Positions 35,086 through 45,880 of a stretch of DNA of 64,000 nucleotides are shown piece by piece; position 1 is the stretch's first letter; the number at the start of each line of letters is the position of its first letter. Made by a program: the position numbers and the translations under genes. The notes under the pieces are model-generated. The model did not search any database. It was not told the DNA's origin and saw only the letters and a list, made by a program, of their open reading frames with translations. This DNA comes from Allomyces macrogynus ATCC 38327 (lineage: Eukaryota; Blastocladiomycota; Blastocladiomycetes; Blastocladiales; Blastocladiaceae), in NCBI GenBank assembly GCA_000151295.1, contig GG745346.1:166531-230530 (forward strand), written 5' to 3'.

Positions 35086-36410
35086 GGTGTGGTTGGTTGG
35101 GGTTGGTTGCGGGGATTTCGAGCGCGGTGTTGGCGTGGGCTTTTATAGGCCAGGGCGCGAACGAGGACACGACGCGCGTGCAGGGAGGTGCGATCGAATA
35201 TTCGGGCGGCAGGCAGGTACGCGCGGCGCACAGGAGTTGCAGTGACTTGCAGCAGCGTTGGAGCTGGTGCCAAGACCGTCCGGTGGAGAATCGGGTACGA
35301 CACTGGGATTGAACGCTGGAGGAGTTTGGAGGAGGACGAGTCGAGAGCGAGGAACTCAACGCTACCCGGTTCAGACAGTGGCGTCGATGTGGCAACAGAG
35401 ATGCATTGCCGTGCACGTGGCTTGCATACTTCGAGAACGATTCGACCTGGTGTTGCCCCCAATTTCAGCGCAGTGCCTGCCTGCGTTCAGCTCCACGTGA
35501 AACAACCTGCAGCAGCCCTTCGAGAAAGACTGTCGTGGGCGTCTTCCTTTCTGGCCACGGGGTCGGCCCTCTTGGGCACGGCTCACGCCGGAACGGGAGG
35601 AGAACGGGCTGTGTGTGCGACCTCACGCGTCCCCACCTGGAATGCATCTTGCAGCGTGGCGTTCATGGCTGGAGCAGACCTGCAGTCTGTCAGCATCCGT
35701 GACCACCCGACCTGTTGCGCAGTTGATGCTTGCCAGTAGACGGATGTCGCGGCGGCATAAGAATGAAAGCCGGTAGCAGCCGCGTCTGTAAGAAATATGT
35801 ACGAGACGTGTGCGTTCGCACCGACGTCCTCCACCCGAAATGGCACCGTCCCTATCGTTTGTGGTGGTGTGGTCGGACACGCCTGGAACTATACAACTCT
35901 CTGTCCACAAACGATGGTCAGCCTGCTCAAGAAGCGGTCACCAGCTAGGTACTGTCTGCATCGGACGTATCTGTGCAGGTGTACGCCGAATCGCATTGGT
36001 TTGGACAGCACGAACGTAGCCGGGTGTTGTTTTGATCTGGACGCGCAGCAGAGGTGATGGGAGATGGTCACATTGTGTGTGAATTGTATGCGACCCTGTA
36101 GCGCAGTTCAAGAGGTAACAGCCATCACATGCCTGTCATGGTCGCCGAATCACATTCGGGCAAGCCCCACTCTGTTGATTATGCACGCCTACACTCGACA
36201 TCCCATCCCAAGACTCAAGAAACCCCGGCCAAAGAACTTGCGATCAAACGGCCATCCATTACATTGACACTTATCCACGGCCTCGTTCATCAGCGTCCGC
36301 GCGCCGACCACGCACCAAGCTCGCGCGAACCATTCATCGCTTCGTTTGCCCGACTCGTCGGAAACGATACCGCGTGCCCCACTCATCCTTACCGCAACCG
36401 ATGTCTATAT
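35086..36410. other. 1.3 kb intergenic stretch, nothing recognised
   Basis: Lies between the stomatin-like gene start and the 3' end of the phosphatase gene. The left part should contain the stomatin promoter. Open frames here lack domains and codon bias. Confidence 0.4.
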
Positions 36411-38351
36411 TCACCCGCTCACCCTCCCCGCCTCCGCAACCGCCACCATCCTCCTCAACACCGCGCACGCCCCCCTCCCCTTCGTTTCTCCACCCCCCGC
36501 CGCCGCCAGCGCGCACACATCTTTCCCATTATACAGCACGCGAAACTCGCGCCACGCCGAAGCTGCATCGCGCCACTCCTCGATTACCACATGGCTCGCG
36601 TACGGCGGCCAGGACGTGACGTCCATATCGAGCGCGCGCAGGAGCACGCCGAGCGTCGTGTCGTGCGTCGCGTAAATGGCAAGCCCGGGGTGCGGCGACG
36701 CGGGGACGACGAGCGAGTGCAGGAGCCGGGTGCCGGTCGCGGAAATGAAGTCGGCGTGTACGTGCGCGAATTGACGGTTCGCCCAGTGAGTGAGGTTGGC
36801 GCCGGGGCCGGAAGTGGCGGACCAGGGTTCAAAGACGGGAGTGGGGGAGGAAGTGTGGGCGGTGGTCGAGGTCGCTGCGGTCGCGTTGGCGGCGGACGCG
36901 ACGGGCGCGCTGGTCATCGTGGTCGCGACAGCCGTTGGTGCCGCATCGGTGTCGGTGGGAACCGCCACGCGTCGGTTCAGCCGTGAACTCGTAGAAGACG
37001 CCGGTTCCGTCGACTCCACTGAAACCGAGGTACTTGCCGCATCGCTCGCGCCGGGCGCGCCGTCGCGCACCGCAAACTCGACATCGAGCCCATGGCACGC
37101 GCTCGCCGCGAGCACATCAAACACTTTCGATGCGGCCCACACGGTCGCGTTCGCGTCCGGCACGGCGACGAGCCTTGCAAGATCCGCGACCGGCACGCCG
37201 TCGAGCGTGAAGTCGTCAAAGACGGACCGCGTCAAGTTTGGGTTCGATGCGAGAGACAAGACGTCTTCCTTCGGGTGCAGCGTCTCGATGCGGGCCGGAT
37301 CAAAGTGCGGGTCATGCAGCAGGCCCTGGGCGAGATGCCACGCGGACGCGATCGTGCGACTAAACCGGCACCCACACGTGTCAGTCGCAGCCTTCCAGGT
37401 GGAAGTGCAAAACGTACTTGAAGTCAGTACTGCGGAACGTGGTCGAGTTTTTCGCGACGAGTGCCGGGTACCGTCGGCGCAGGACTTGCCCGAGCCGGCG
37501 CAGTTGTCGTGCGCCGAGGGACGTGAGCTGGCCAAGAACGCAGTCGCCGGCCCAGTGCGGGTCCGGGTAGGTCTTGAGCTTGAACCGCGACGGCTGCGCG
37601 ACCGGGTCGCACCCGGACCAGATGGGCAGCGTGCCGGGGACCGTCTGGTTGGTCGCGGCCAGGCGCATTGCAGTGGGCCAGGTGGTCGGGGTGCGGTCGC
37701 CTAGGGACGTGGTGGAAAGCGTGAGGGACGCGGGATCGGGTGGGGTGGGGCGGTGCGGGCGCTGTACCGTGCCGAACGAAGACCTTGACGCTGTGCAGTT
37801 CGTATTGGTCTTGCTAGATGGAGTCATTTGCGAGAATTTGGTGGTCAACTGACACTGGCCGTGGATGCATCGCGCGCGAAAGAAGTAATAATCGAAGTCC
37901 AATTTACCAGCGTCACAAACTCGGGCAGCACCAGCGGGTCTGGGAACTCCATGTTGGCCTCGCAGTAGGCCCACGGCACGCGCGACACGCGACCTTTGCT
38001 CACCAAGTCCTCGAGCTCGACTGGCGGTTTCGGCTTGGCGGCGGGCTTGGCGTGGGCGGGTGCGGCCGGTGCCGTCGTCGTCGTTGGTGCCGCAGCCTTG
38101 ATCGTCGTGGTCGTTGTTGATGGTGCGGTTGCTGATAATGCTGCAGTGGCCATGGATGCGGGTAGCGGCTCGGCTTTCTCCACCTTGTTGCTGAGCACGA
38201 TCTCGAGCGCGCCGGGCCGCCATCGCTGCACGACGGTGCCGAGCCCTTGGCCGGCGGGCGTGATGACAAGCACGTGCGTCGAAAGTGCCCACGCGACCGC
38301 GGCAAAGACGATGGCGCGGGCGACATGGTCCCGGTTGATCGTGGGCGGCAT
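36411..38351 (-). CDS. Histidine acid phosphatase family protein, type II membrane-anchored
   Basis: Exons 38351-37908, 37813-37768, 37700-37418 and 37359-36411 join in phase to 573 residues. A membrane helix near the N-terminus (AIVFAAVAWALSTHVLVITP) is followed by a T/A/P-rich stalk. The catalytic VFVRHGDRTPT motif is completed across the second intron: exon 2 ends RH plus one base, and exon 3 begins with GDRTPT. Later blocks are LTSLGARQLRRLGQVLRRRY, FRSTDF and the proton-donor ATHDTTLGVLLRALD. This layout fits histidine acid phosphatases, including the Golgi xylosyl-phosphatase and lysosomal types. The substrate cannot be fixed. A long S/T/A-rich insert (about residues 375-440) precedes the HD block. 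Confidence 0.88.
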
Positions 38352-38949
38352 CGTGATGTTCGGTCGCGCGTACGTGCGGGCTGGCTTACAGTGCGCCGAG
38401 TTGCTGGTAGTCTAGCGCGCGTGAGCGCGTGCAATCGTTGTCGTCGACGACATCGTCGACTTTGTCGCGAACGACTTTTGCCGTTGACGTTGCAGGAGGC
38501 CGAGTGCCGTTGGTTGGACTGCCGCAAGAGGGGCTGAGGCACTCCCGTGCGGAACGTGACCCGCACGTGCGTGGCGAGGCGCCGGCGGTCATCTCGTCGC
38601 GTCTCTCGCGCAGGACTGAGACATGCCGGCCAAGCGGCGCGCAGGCCGACGGCGTCGACATCCACGTCGTGCGCGTTCGCCCGCCGATCCGCGGACGGCG
38701 CACACGCACACGACGCGCTGGTCGCGGCAACGCGCGCGTCGTGCCGCCCGCGCGCGTGCCACGTCGCGTCATCCATCCTCGCGACGGTCCTGCCAGTGGC
38801 CAGCTCCCAGCTCTCTCGCACGCGCCGCGCTCGCGCCCTCTCTCTCTCCCGCAGCAACACCGCGACGATACACCCCACCCCACGACCGCGACCCCGCCGC
38901 AACCAGCAACCCGCGAACCCCGCACCCCACCCACCCACCACCCACCACC
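38352..38949. promoter_or_regulatory. Divergent intergenic region, phosphatase and small hydrophilic protein
   Basis: Two genes start at either end and point outward, so both promoters lie within these 598 bases. A pyrimidine- and CCACCC-rich stretch (38860-38949) directly precedes the start at 38950. No defined element was identified. Confidence 0.5.
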
Positions 38950-39438
38950 ATGTCGATTTCAGGCGACCACGTCAAGGCCGACACGCACGAGGCGCGGCAG
39001 GAGCGGTCGTACCTGGCCGCCGCGCACCGCGAGACGCTCTCGCACGAGTCGCGGCTGCACGCGGCCGAGATGGCGGCCGAGCTGCACTTCCAGCGCACGG
39101 GCGAGTACCCGAGCGGTACGCATGAGCACGTCAAACAAATGATGGCTCGTTGACCTGGACTGACACGCACACCCCTCCACCACGTAGTGAGTCCCGAGGA
39201 GGAGGCCTCGTCGGGCCCGATCTCCAGCAAACAAGCGCACCACCAGCCGGCGCATACGCAGAGCGAGCTCGCCGAGATGGAGGGCGGCGGCGTCGGCCAG
39301 CAGCAGCAGCAGGCACAGACGCACGCGACGCACGCGGCCGGCACCAGCGCGAACAAGGGCAAGAAGCAGAAGGGCCACTTCCAGGCGCACACGCAGGAGG
39401 AGCTGGCCGAGATGGAGCAGGAGAACGACGAGCTGTGA
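38950..39438 (+). CDS. Small hydrophilic protein with repeated HTQxELAEME motif
   Basis: Exons 38950-39115 and 39188-39438 (intron donor GTACGC, acceptor ACGTAG) give 138 residues. No cysteine, signal peptide or membrane segment. The first exon is charged and helical (HEARQERSYLAAAHRETLSH). The second carries two near-copies of one motif, HTQSELAEMEGG and HTQEELAEMEQE, separated by a Q/A/T-rich and a lysine-rich linker (SANKGKKQKGHFQA). The composition resembles stress-type disordered proteins such as LEA or conidiation-associated proteins, but I recognise no family. Third positions are strongly GC, supporting real coding. Confidence 0.65.
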
Positions 39439-39839
39439 GCCGGTCCGGTCTGCGGCGAGGCGCACGTGGCCGACCGGTCGGCCGGCTTGTTGTCGATGTG
39501 GATCGGATTTGTGATGACGACGGATGAAAGGATGGATTGATGGGTGCGCGCGCGGTCCAGGACGGGCGTGTGCGCGTGCGCCAAGTGTTTGAGCAAGTAC
39601 AACAACAGCACGATTGGTATTTTCTCCTTGGTTGTGGTTACCGCAATCCCAACGGCAAGTTCTCATCTCATTACGATTCCCACTTCATTGGGGACCCAAA
39701 AAATCTCGCGCTCGGCTTCTGGAGTTGGGGCCAGAGGCCAGGCGCATACGCAATGGTGGATTCAGGCAATGAGCAAGAACACGGCTCTTTGGTGTCGACA
39801 TACCGCATCATAAATCCGCTGCGCGGCAAGCACTGTCGT

Positions 39840-41150
39840 TTACTCGTGCAGCAGCGCAATGACCGACTTGCTTCTGACGCTGCGCATGATGCCACATGCT
39901 CGTTCAAGTGGTCGACAGTGTGCATCCCAATGTACCAGATGCGGAGCTGGCAAGTCGAACGTGCGGTTACCCACAGTGCTCCAATCCCGCCTGCTTGTCG
40001 GCAACTACGCCTTTTGGCTGAACTCTGGGGCGGCTGGGAGAACCCGGCTACGTTCCCGCCCTGACAGTCTCTGCGTCCTCGCATCACATTGCCGGCTCTG
40101 GACTGAGCCTCTTGTTCGACTACTTGCCTCCATCGCTCACGACATTCAAGCTGCTGCTTGGGAAGGCCAATGCAGTTGCCCCGGATCATGGTGGCGAGAG
40201 CATGTTGGTCTTTGCTCAAGCGCTCAAACGAATGACGTTACTTGCTGTATTTCATCACGAGCTGCTTTGCGTCGAACATACTGGCCTCATATTTGAAGCA
40301 CTTGTGTCGCGACCCAGACCAAGTACTTTGCAATCTCTGACTCTCGACTCTCATTTTGCTCACTTTCTCGCTGACATGGAGCCCGCCAAGTTGGCGGCAG
40401 CCCAGATGCAGCACGTTGCTCAACATTGAGACAATTAATGTCTTTGTCATGGGCTGGCACCAGCCTGTGAATGAGGCCCAGATCGCCAAGTGCACGTCTG
40501 CTGTGATACCAATGATCCCCGTTCCGACAACGTCGCTGAAATTCTTGACGTACCTGTGGAGCAACAATCTTGTCCAGCAGCTTGGCCAGAAGATCGCCAC
40601 GTTGCCGACACTCTTCCACATGCACTTGAAAGGCGACTGCTCTACCCTGTCTGTCAGCGGTTAAGTGCTGCTGATACGGGCTATGGCGTGGTTGGTGCTC
40701 ACGCCCAACCTCTTCCCGCCATCACTGTCATCACTCTCCCTTACAAAGCGCTTTCCCAGCCGCGTGTTTGTGGATGGTGACTACACGTTATCGCTGTCGT
40801 TTCCACCCACCATTCCGCACCTCAACCTGTCCAACAATCAGCATGTCGCACAGGACCTCATTGTCCTGCAGTCTTGGTGGCCACCACGCCTGCAATATCT
40901 CAATCTCCCCCGCAACAAGTTCCACGCAAATGCGACGCCGCTTCCGGATTCATTGCGGATCCTGGACTTGTCGCACAACACTGCGCTCTGACGAGCTGCA
41001 CATTGAGAAGTGGATCCTCGGGCTGTCCACTGGATTGTGAGAGATTGACGTGCACGGGTGCATGATGGACGACCTGGCTGGACAGACTCTGTTGGATTTG
41101 CGGCGTCGGTCTGGCCTGACATGCGCGGGCCTGGCGCGACTGCACAAAAC
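39840..41150 (+). pseudogene. F-box-like/LRR family copy E, decayed
   Basis: LRR-family pieces occur in order but in several frames: LQSRLLVGNYAFWLNS (near 39980), FDYLPPSLTTFKLLLGKANA and QALKRMTLLAVFHHELL (40112-40280), PPTIPHLNLSNNQHVAQDL, LQYLNLPRNKFHANATPLPD and LRILDLSHNTAL (40800-40990). In another frame come IEKWILGLSTGL, a stop, and EIDVHGCMMDDLAGQTLLDL. The F-box-like N-terminus was not found. The 39439-39840 flank shows nothing else. Confidence 0.8.
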
Positions 41151-41962
41151 TCCGGAAAAACACCGTGCGATGCATTTCCGCGTGCCTGTTCGTATTGCGC
41201 ATGATGTTGTTTATGCTCTTTGTGTCGAAATCGGCCAGCCGCACTCTAGTTGTCATCACTGTCGATGCTCAACGTTGCTGTTTTTTTATGAAGTCGCAGT
41301 TTGATTTGAGGTCGGCCAGGACCTCTTCGCGGCAATCGAAACTTTGACAAGAAGAAGCCGGGCCGTCAGGCCTTTGACAGTAGATACCAGTTGGCCAGTC
41401 AAAAAGTATCATCAACATTGGAAGCAGTCATTCAGCCGTCCATGCATTTGTCGTTCAACAACCCGCCAAACAGAAGATGATATGAATTGTACTTTCATAC
41501 GGAATTCTGTCAGCAAAACGGATCGCCCGCCCACGAGCGTCCTGTTTAACCAGAGCAAACGCAGTATATCTGGTGGGACACTGTCAGAATCGCCATTGTG
41601 GGCCACTAATGGAAACCAAAGGGAGCAGGCAGATCATGAGCGTCTTTCCAGTTCGACTCTTGGCGGGCAGCAAATGCTTTCAATTTCGACGGCGATCAAA
41701 TTGCGGAGGAGAGGGTGGGTCAGCCCTGCCAGCCACAAATGGAGCGATAAATATGCGTTTGCGGTGTTCGTTGGACGGGCAATGCCATTTCATCGTGTTT
41801 GTGGTCATGAATGCGACTCCACACTCCTGCTAGCGTGAACTAACGTGAAGAGAGCCAGCCGATTCAAAATTCTGAGCAGAGCACTGTAGAACGAACCTTC
41901 ATCCGGCCACCACACCAATGCAACACTAACAAGTACGCAATCCCAGACGGATTACATCACGC
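41151..41962. other. Intergenic region, nothing recognised
   Basis: About 0.8 kb between LRR pseudogene E and the 3' end of the ubiquitin-like gene. AT-richer, no supported feature. Confidence 0.4.
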
Positions 41963-42775
41963 TCAACAAAACTTCAACACCAAATGAATGGTGTCTTCAT
42001 TCAGGATGCCGTAATCGGAAACCGATCTCCCGTCCTCGAGCTGCCTGCCAGACCAGATCAAGCGCTGTAATCCGGGTGGGATGTTTTCCGTCTCGTGAAT
42101 GAGTTGACGGAGACGAGCGATCGGGTCCGATGGAAACAAACGGAACGTGAACGTCTTTCCGGCCAGCGTCTTGACGAAGAGCTGCAATGGTGCCTCATCA
42201 GGAGCAGGACGGTCGCGGTTGTTAACACGGTCACATTGCAGGGGTGGGGTCGACGCGTCTGCCGGCGGCGTGGTCTGATCATCCGATGGCACCAGCGCGG
42301 CGTGATGCTGGTCCCAAATGGCAGCGGGCGGCTCGCCCCACCTCGCGCGGTAGCACGTGAGCGTGTTGTCAAGACGCTGCGTGCGGTTCGCATGTTCGGC
42401 AGCCCACGCGCCCTTGGGCTCGTGATGAATCCAGAACGGCAGCTGCTGGTTCATGGCCGAGTACGCGCGTGTGTCGAGAATGTGCGCGTGCCAAACGGCG
42501 TCGATGACAGCGCTTGGCGAGAGCAGGGCCGCATGGCCGTCATTGTGAGCAAGCTTGAGAGCCAGGAACCGGCGGTACTCGCTGATGGCAATGTCGACTT
42601 GGTCGGCGGGCAGGAGCGCATGCGGGTTGTTGCGCAGGTCGGAAGCGAGCGAATGCAGGTCGAGGTCGTGCTCGAGAAAGTGAATGGCGGCATCGGTGCT
42701 GGCCAACGGAGCCGGGTCGACCACAGTTGCCGCATGAGCGGCTTCCGCTTGGGGCGAGCGGGGACGAGATGCCAT
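41963..42775 (-). CDS. Protein with WHAH-motif (GRDP/DUF1399-like) domain fused to ubiquitin-like domain
   Basis: A 270-residue protein if started at 42775 (MASRPRSPQ); upstream in-frame ATGs at 42889 and 42892 would add 39 residues. The middle part carries [20 protein letters not shown], the W-H-x-H core of the glycine-rich-domain (DUF1399) family, and [20 protein letters not shown] before it. The last about 75 residues are a ubiquitin fold very close to ubiquitin itself ([50 protein letters not shown]). The chain ends in KFC where ubiquitin has RLRGG, so it cannot be conjugated in the usual way; a docking or shuttle role is more likely. It is head-to-head with LRR copy F. Confidence 0.8.
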   Translation of the reverse strand: MASRPRSPQAEAAHAATVVDPAPLASTDAAIHFLEHDLDLHSLASDLRNNPHALLPADQVDIAISEYRRFLALKLAHNDGHAALLSPSAVIDAVWHAHILDTRAYSAMNQQLPFWIHHEPKGAWAAEHANRTQRLDNTLTCYRARWGEPPAAIWDQHHAALVPSDDQTTPPADASTPPLQCDRVNNRDRPAPDEAPLQLFVKTLAGKTFTFRLFPSDPIARLRQLIHETENIPPGLQRLIWSGRQLEDGRSVSDYGILNEDTIHLVLKFC

Positions 42776-43048
42776 GGTGGGTAGCAGTCGTGCGCGAGCA
42801 GCAGCTGTTGCAAAGACGCTCGGAAGGCCGCTGGGAGCGGCGGGCGAGGCTGGCGCCCAAGAGAAACGCCACGCCTCCCAGATCCACATCATTCAATGCT
42901 CAACAGGAACGACGCTCGCGTCCGGCCTGCATCCGCTCTTGCTCTTGACTGCAGCGACGGCCACATCGCAGCATCAGGCCACCTCCAAGAATAGCACAGA
43001 AAGACTTGAGGCATTCCTCGAGACCATATCAACGTATCAACGAAACAA
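42776..43048. promoter_or_regulatory. Bidirectional intergenic region of the ubiquitin-like / LRR-F pair
   Basis: The two genes diverge from this segment. Its sequence recurs, inverted, at about 53984-54135: both contain close matches to GAGACCATATCAACG and the following ATGGACCACG start of the LRR copies. The whole divergent unit was therefore duplicated together with its promoter region. Confidence 0.7.
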
Positions 43049-44224
43049 ATGGACCACGCTGCTGGCAGCGCAATTGCGAACCAAGTCTCCAAGCAGCTCC
43101 GACGACTACTGCCACAGCGATCACCAATCGAGCGTCTCCCCTACGATTTGCTCAGCAGCATTTGCCATTGGATCTTGCGCACTGGGCGGTCCGACTCGGC
43201 CTCCCGTGCCACGCTCTTGCGCTTTGCCGTCGCGTCCGCCTCGTTTTTCGAGCCTGCTGTGCATGTGGCACTGCGCGACCGCAACCCGTCCGTTGACCCG
43301 TTCATCTTCCTCGAGTGGAAATATAGCGGTTCCAACCTGCATTCTCCAGGCCAGTATGTCATTCTTCCGCATCACAGCTCAGCGCAGCCGCAACATGTGT
43401 ACCTGGCCCTTGCACCTCGCAACCATCGTCGACTTGAATTTGACCCTGGCACGGACGAGGAGTTGTCCTGGTGGTGGACCACGGTTGCTATTCCGCTCGA
43501 GCAAATCATGCATGCTCACATCAGCCTGTCCGACACCCGGAGTCCATGGCTCATTTCTCCACATTGCCGCTACCTGACCATTTCGGATGGTGTTGACGAC
43601 GACAAGCCATGGCCAGTGTATCCGTCGTCTGTCCAAGCACTGACGTTGACGAACGTGCGAGAGTCGATGAATATCGTTGTTGCTTCTTTTCATGAAGCAT
43701 TGCGCGAGTTGAGCATTGGCCTCGCGAGTATTGACGATGATGACGCGTTGTCGGACTTGTACAACCATTTACCAGCGACTCTGGTTGTGCTCAAGGTTCT
43801 CAACCACGACTGCAGTTACCCTCCTGATCTGGGGAATCACAGCTGCTTCCCGCTGTCGCAGGCTCTTGCCCGTCTTATGCATTTGACGGTTTTCCATCAC
43901 GAGTTGCTTTTCTGCCCGACTCATGTTGTTTATGTCGTGGACGGACTTGCACGAGCGGTGGCGGCAGGCAAGTCTGCGTCAATGCGTTCTCTTGAGCTCA
44001 CGGTTGAGGCAGAGCTGGATGACTCGCCCTCATACATTTGGCCTGCACGCCAAAAGCGTGATTTTCTCATTGACAATCTCTCACTGAACCTCGACATGTA
44101 TTATGGCCCAGGGTTGGTCTTGGATGATTACACGTCATTTCTTGTTGGCTTCATTCGCGCCTTTCCCGCACCGCGACGGTCAATCAAGCTTGACGCTCCA
44201 TCCACGGAGTGGCATCAAAACTGA
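43049..44224 (+). CDS. F-box-like/LRR family protein, copy F, lacking C-terminal repeats (391 aa)
   Basis: Starts MDHAAGSAIANQVSKQ, then the F-box-like block IERLPYDLLSSICHWILRTG ... FAVASASFFEPAVHVALRD. Middle blocks match the family: VYLALAPRNHRRLEFD, LRYLTISD-type CRYLTISDGV, VQALTLTNVRESMN, LRELSIGLASIDDDD, LYNHLPATLVVLKVLNH and LSQALARLMHLTVFHHELL. The frame ends at 44224 (STEWHQN) before the regular C-terminal LRRs found in copies B and I. The downstream 180 bases show a few more family-like residues but no cap. It may be a truncated but expressed form, or a pseudogene. Confidence 0.65.
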   Translation: MDHAAGSAIANQVSKQLRRLLPQRSPIERLPYDLLSSICHWILRTGRSDSASRATLLRFAVASASFFEPAVHVALRDRNPSVDPFIFLEWKYSGSNLHSPGQYVILPHHSSAQPQHVYLALAPRNHRRLEFDPGTDEELSWWWTTVAIPLEQIMHAHISLSDTRSPWLISPHCRYLTISDGVDDDKPWPVYPSSVQALTLTNVRESMNIVVASFHEALRELSIGLASIDDDDALSDLYNHLPATLVVLKVLNHDCSYPPDLGNHSCFPLSQALARLMHLTVFHHELLFCPTHVVYVVDGLARAVAAGKSASMRSLELTVEAELDDSPSYIWPARQKRDFLIDNLSLNLDMYYGPGLVLDDYTSFLVGFIRAFPAPRRSIKLDAPSTEWHQN

Positions 44225-44401
44225 ATGTGACAACTGTTGTTTGCTGTGCTCGTGCAGCATCCGCAGAACATTGGACAATCTTCCATCAGAAGCGCTCCAT
44301 GCCTTCCGCGCTCAGGCCGACAGGGTCAAGGAGCGACTGCCGATCCACGACGTGACCGATCCAACCACTAATTCCGCACCAGGATCAACGAGACGAAGCT
44401 A

Positions 44402-45241
44402 ATGACGCTGATGACGCGCAACTCGGCGCATTTCAAAAACGCTGCCCCTTGCAACCAAGTTGTTACCGTGGCATCTCCAAACAACAACACGAATATTGAA
44501 CTCGACACTGCAATGGTGCCCATCTCAGCTCTGATCGAGACGCCACCCTTCGATTTTCCCGAAGTGCCGTGCTACTGGATTTTGTGCACGGAATCGCCGA
44601 GCTTGTGTTGCCGCGCTACGCTCTTGCGCTTTGCGCTTGCGTCCAGTTTGCTCTTTGCTCCCGCAGTACACGCAGCACTGCGTAACCGCAACCCGGTTGC
44701 AGCCCCTTCCTCCCCGTGGATTGGAAAGGTGGATTGGAAAGACCCTCGCTCCATCAATCTCGGCCTGTCGCAACCCGGTCAGTATCTTGTCACGTCGAAG
44801 CACGATGCCACATTCCACTTCGTGTACGTGGTACTGCTGCAGAGGACTGGCCATCGTGCCCCGAAAAGCATTGGCGGGCCTTCCTCGCAATACTGGTTGC
44901 AGATCCTCCCGATTCCACTTGATCAACTCGCTCATGCGTTCATTGACGCTCATGACCTCGCGCGTGCGCCCATTCCGCCAAACTGTCGCTACCTCACCTT
45001 TGAAAGTGTATGGGAGCTCGTGGTCGGTTTGTTTGCCTCCAGTCTGTTCATTCTCCGCCCAACCCGCTGGGTGAGTTTTGTTTTCGTCTTTCTATTGTCG
45101 ATTGTCTCTGTTGTCGGAATCACATTTTCTGGACGCGATAAATACACTGTTGATGAATCTGAGAGCACAGCAGTGTGCATGTTGGTTATGGCGAACATGC
45201 GTTGGCTTGCCGTATTTTGTCGGCCAGCAAACTGGCATTGA
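44402..45241 (+). CDS. F-box-like/LRR family copy G, N-terminal half only (279 aa)
   Basis: Closest to intact copy I (51329-53089): it shares ALIETPPFDFPEVPCYWILC, FALASSLLFAPAVHAALRNR, SQPGQYLVTSKHD, SSQYWLQILPIPLDQLAHAF and IPPNCRYLTF. After that point the similarity stops and the frame runs into unrelated hydrophobic sequence (FVFVFLLSIVSVVGITFSG) and a stop at 45241. All LRRs are missing, so this is probably a truncated, non-functional copy, although the frame is open. Confidence 0.55.
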   Translation: MTLMTRNSAHFKNAAPCNQVVTVASPNNNTNIELDTAMVPISALIETPPFDFPEVPCYWILCTESPSLCCRATLLRFALASSLLFAPAVHAALRNRNPVAAPSSPWIGKVDWKDPRSINLGLSQPGQYLVTSKHDATFHFVYVVLLQRTGHRAPKSIGGPSSQYWLQILPIPLDQLAHAFIDAHDLARAPIPPNCRYLTFESVWELVVGLFASSLFILRPTRWVSFVFVFLLSIVSVVGITFSGRDKYTVDESESTAVCMLVMANMRWLAVFCRPANWH

Positions 45242-45282
45242 TGGCTCCGATGTGCGGCTGGGCTAAAGTCATCCAGGCATGT

Positions 45283-45880
45283 TCAGCTGATGCATAACCA
45301 CTGTTTCGTCAAACGTCCACCTTCGGTCCAAAAGGTGGCCTGGGAGAAAAGCGCGACGCCGGCGGCGAGGACAATGGCCATTGGTCCGTGTTGCAGTCCA
45401 CAACGCTGAGGTAGCGGCACATTGGCGGGATGGGGACACAAGAGATGGCAAGCATCAATCTGAGCACGCGCGATATGGCGGAGCGGGACAGGGAGCAACG
45501 AGCGGCGCCAGAAATCCAAATCTTGATCACTTGGCGCGTGCTCGTCGTCGTGCCCAGCGCTGCGTCGTGGAAGCGCCAAGTACACGTATTGTCGCAGTAC
45601 TGCTGCACCATCGGACGAAATCACGACATATCCGCCAGGTTGCGGCAAACTGAACGACCGACTTTGCCATTTGTCCCAATCGACAGGAAGAAAAGAGTGT
45701 GGATGGGCTCGCGTCGCGCAGCGCTGCACGGACAGCGGGCGCGAAAAAGAATGGCGAGGCCAACGCAAATGGCAAGTGCCTTGCGCGAATGAAGGCCCAC
45801 TGCATCTGTGCGCAAGACTCAATCGCCAATCCAATCAACTCGTCGGGAAGGCACTCGAAGGGCGAAGATGGCTTCGTCAT
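45283..45880 (-). pseudogene. F-box-like/LRR family copy H, N-terminal fragment with frameshifts
   Basis: Starts MTKPSSPFECLPDELIGLAI, with FALASPFFFAPAVRAALRDA. The frame then shifts to SLPQPGGYVVISSDGAAVLR and QYVYLALPRRSAGHDDEHAP, and shifts again before CRYLSVVDCNTDQWPLSSPP. The copy stops after about 190 residues, at the same region as copy G, with which it is tail-to-tail. No LRRs follow. Confidence 0.8.
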
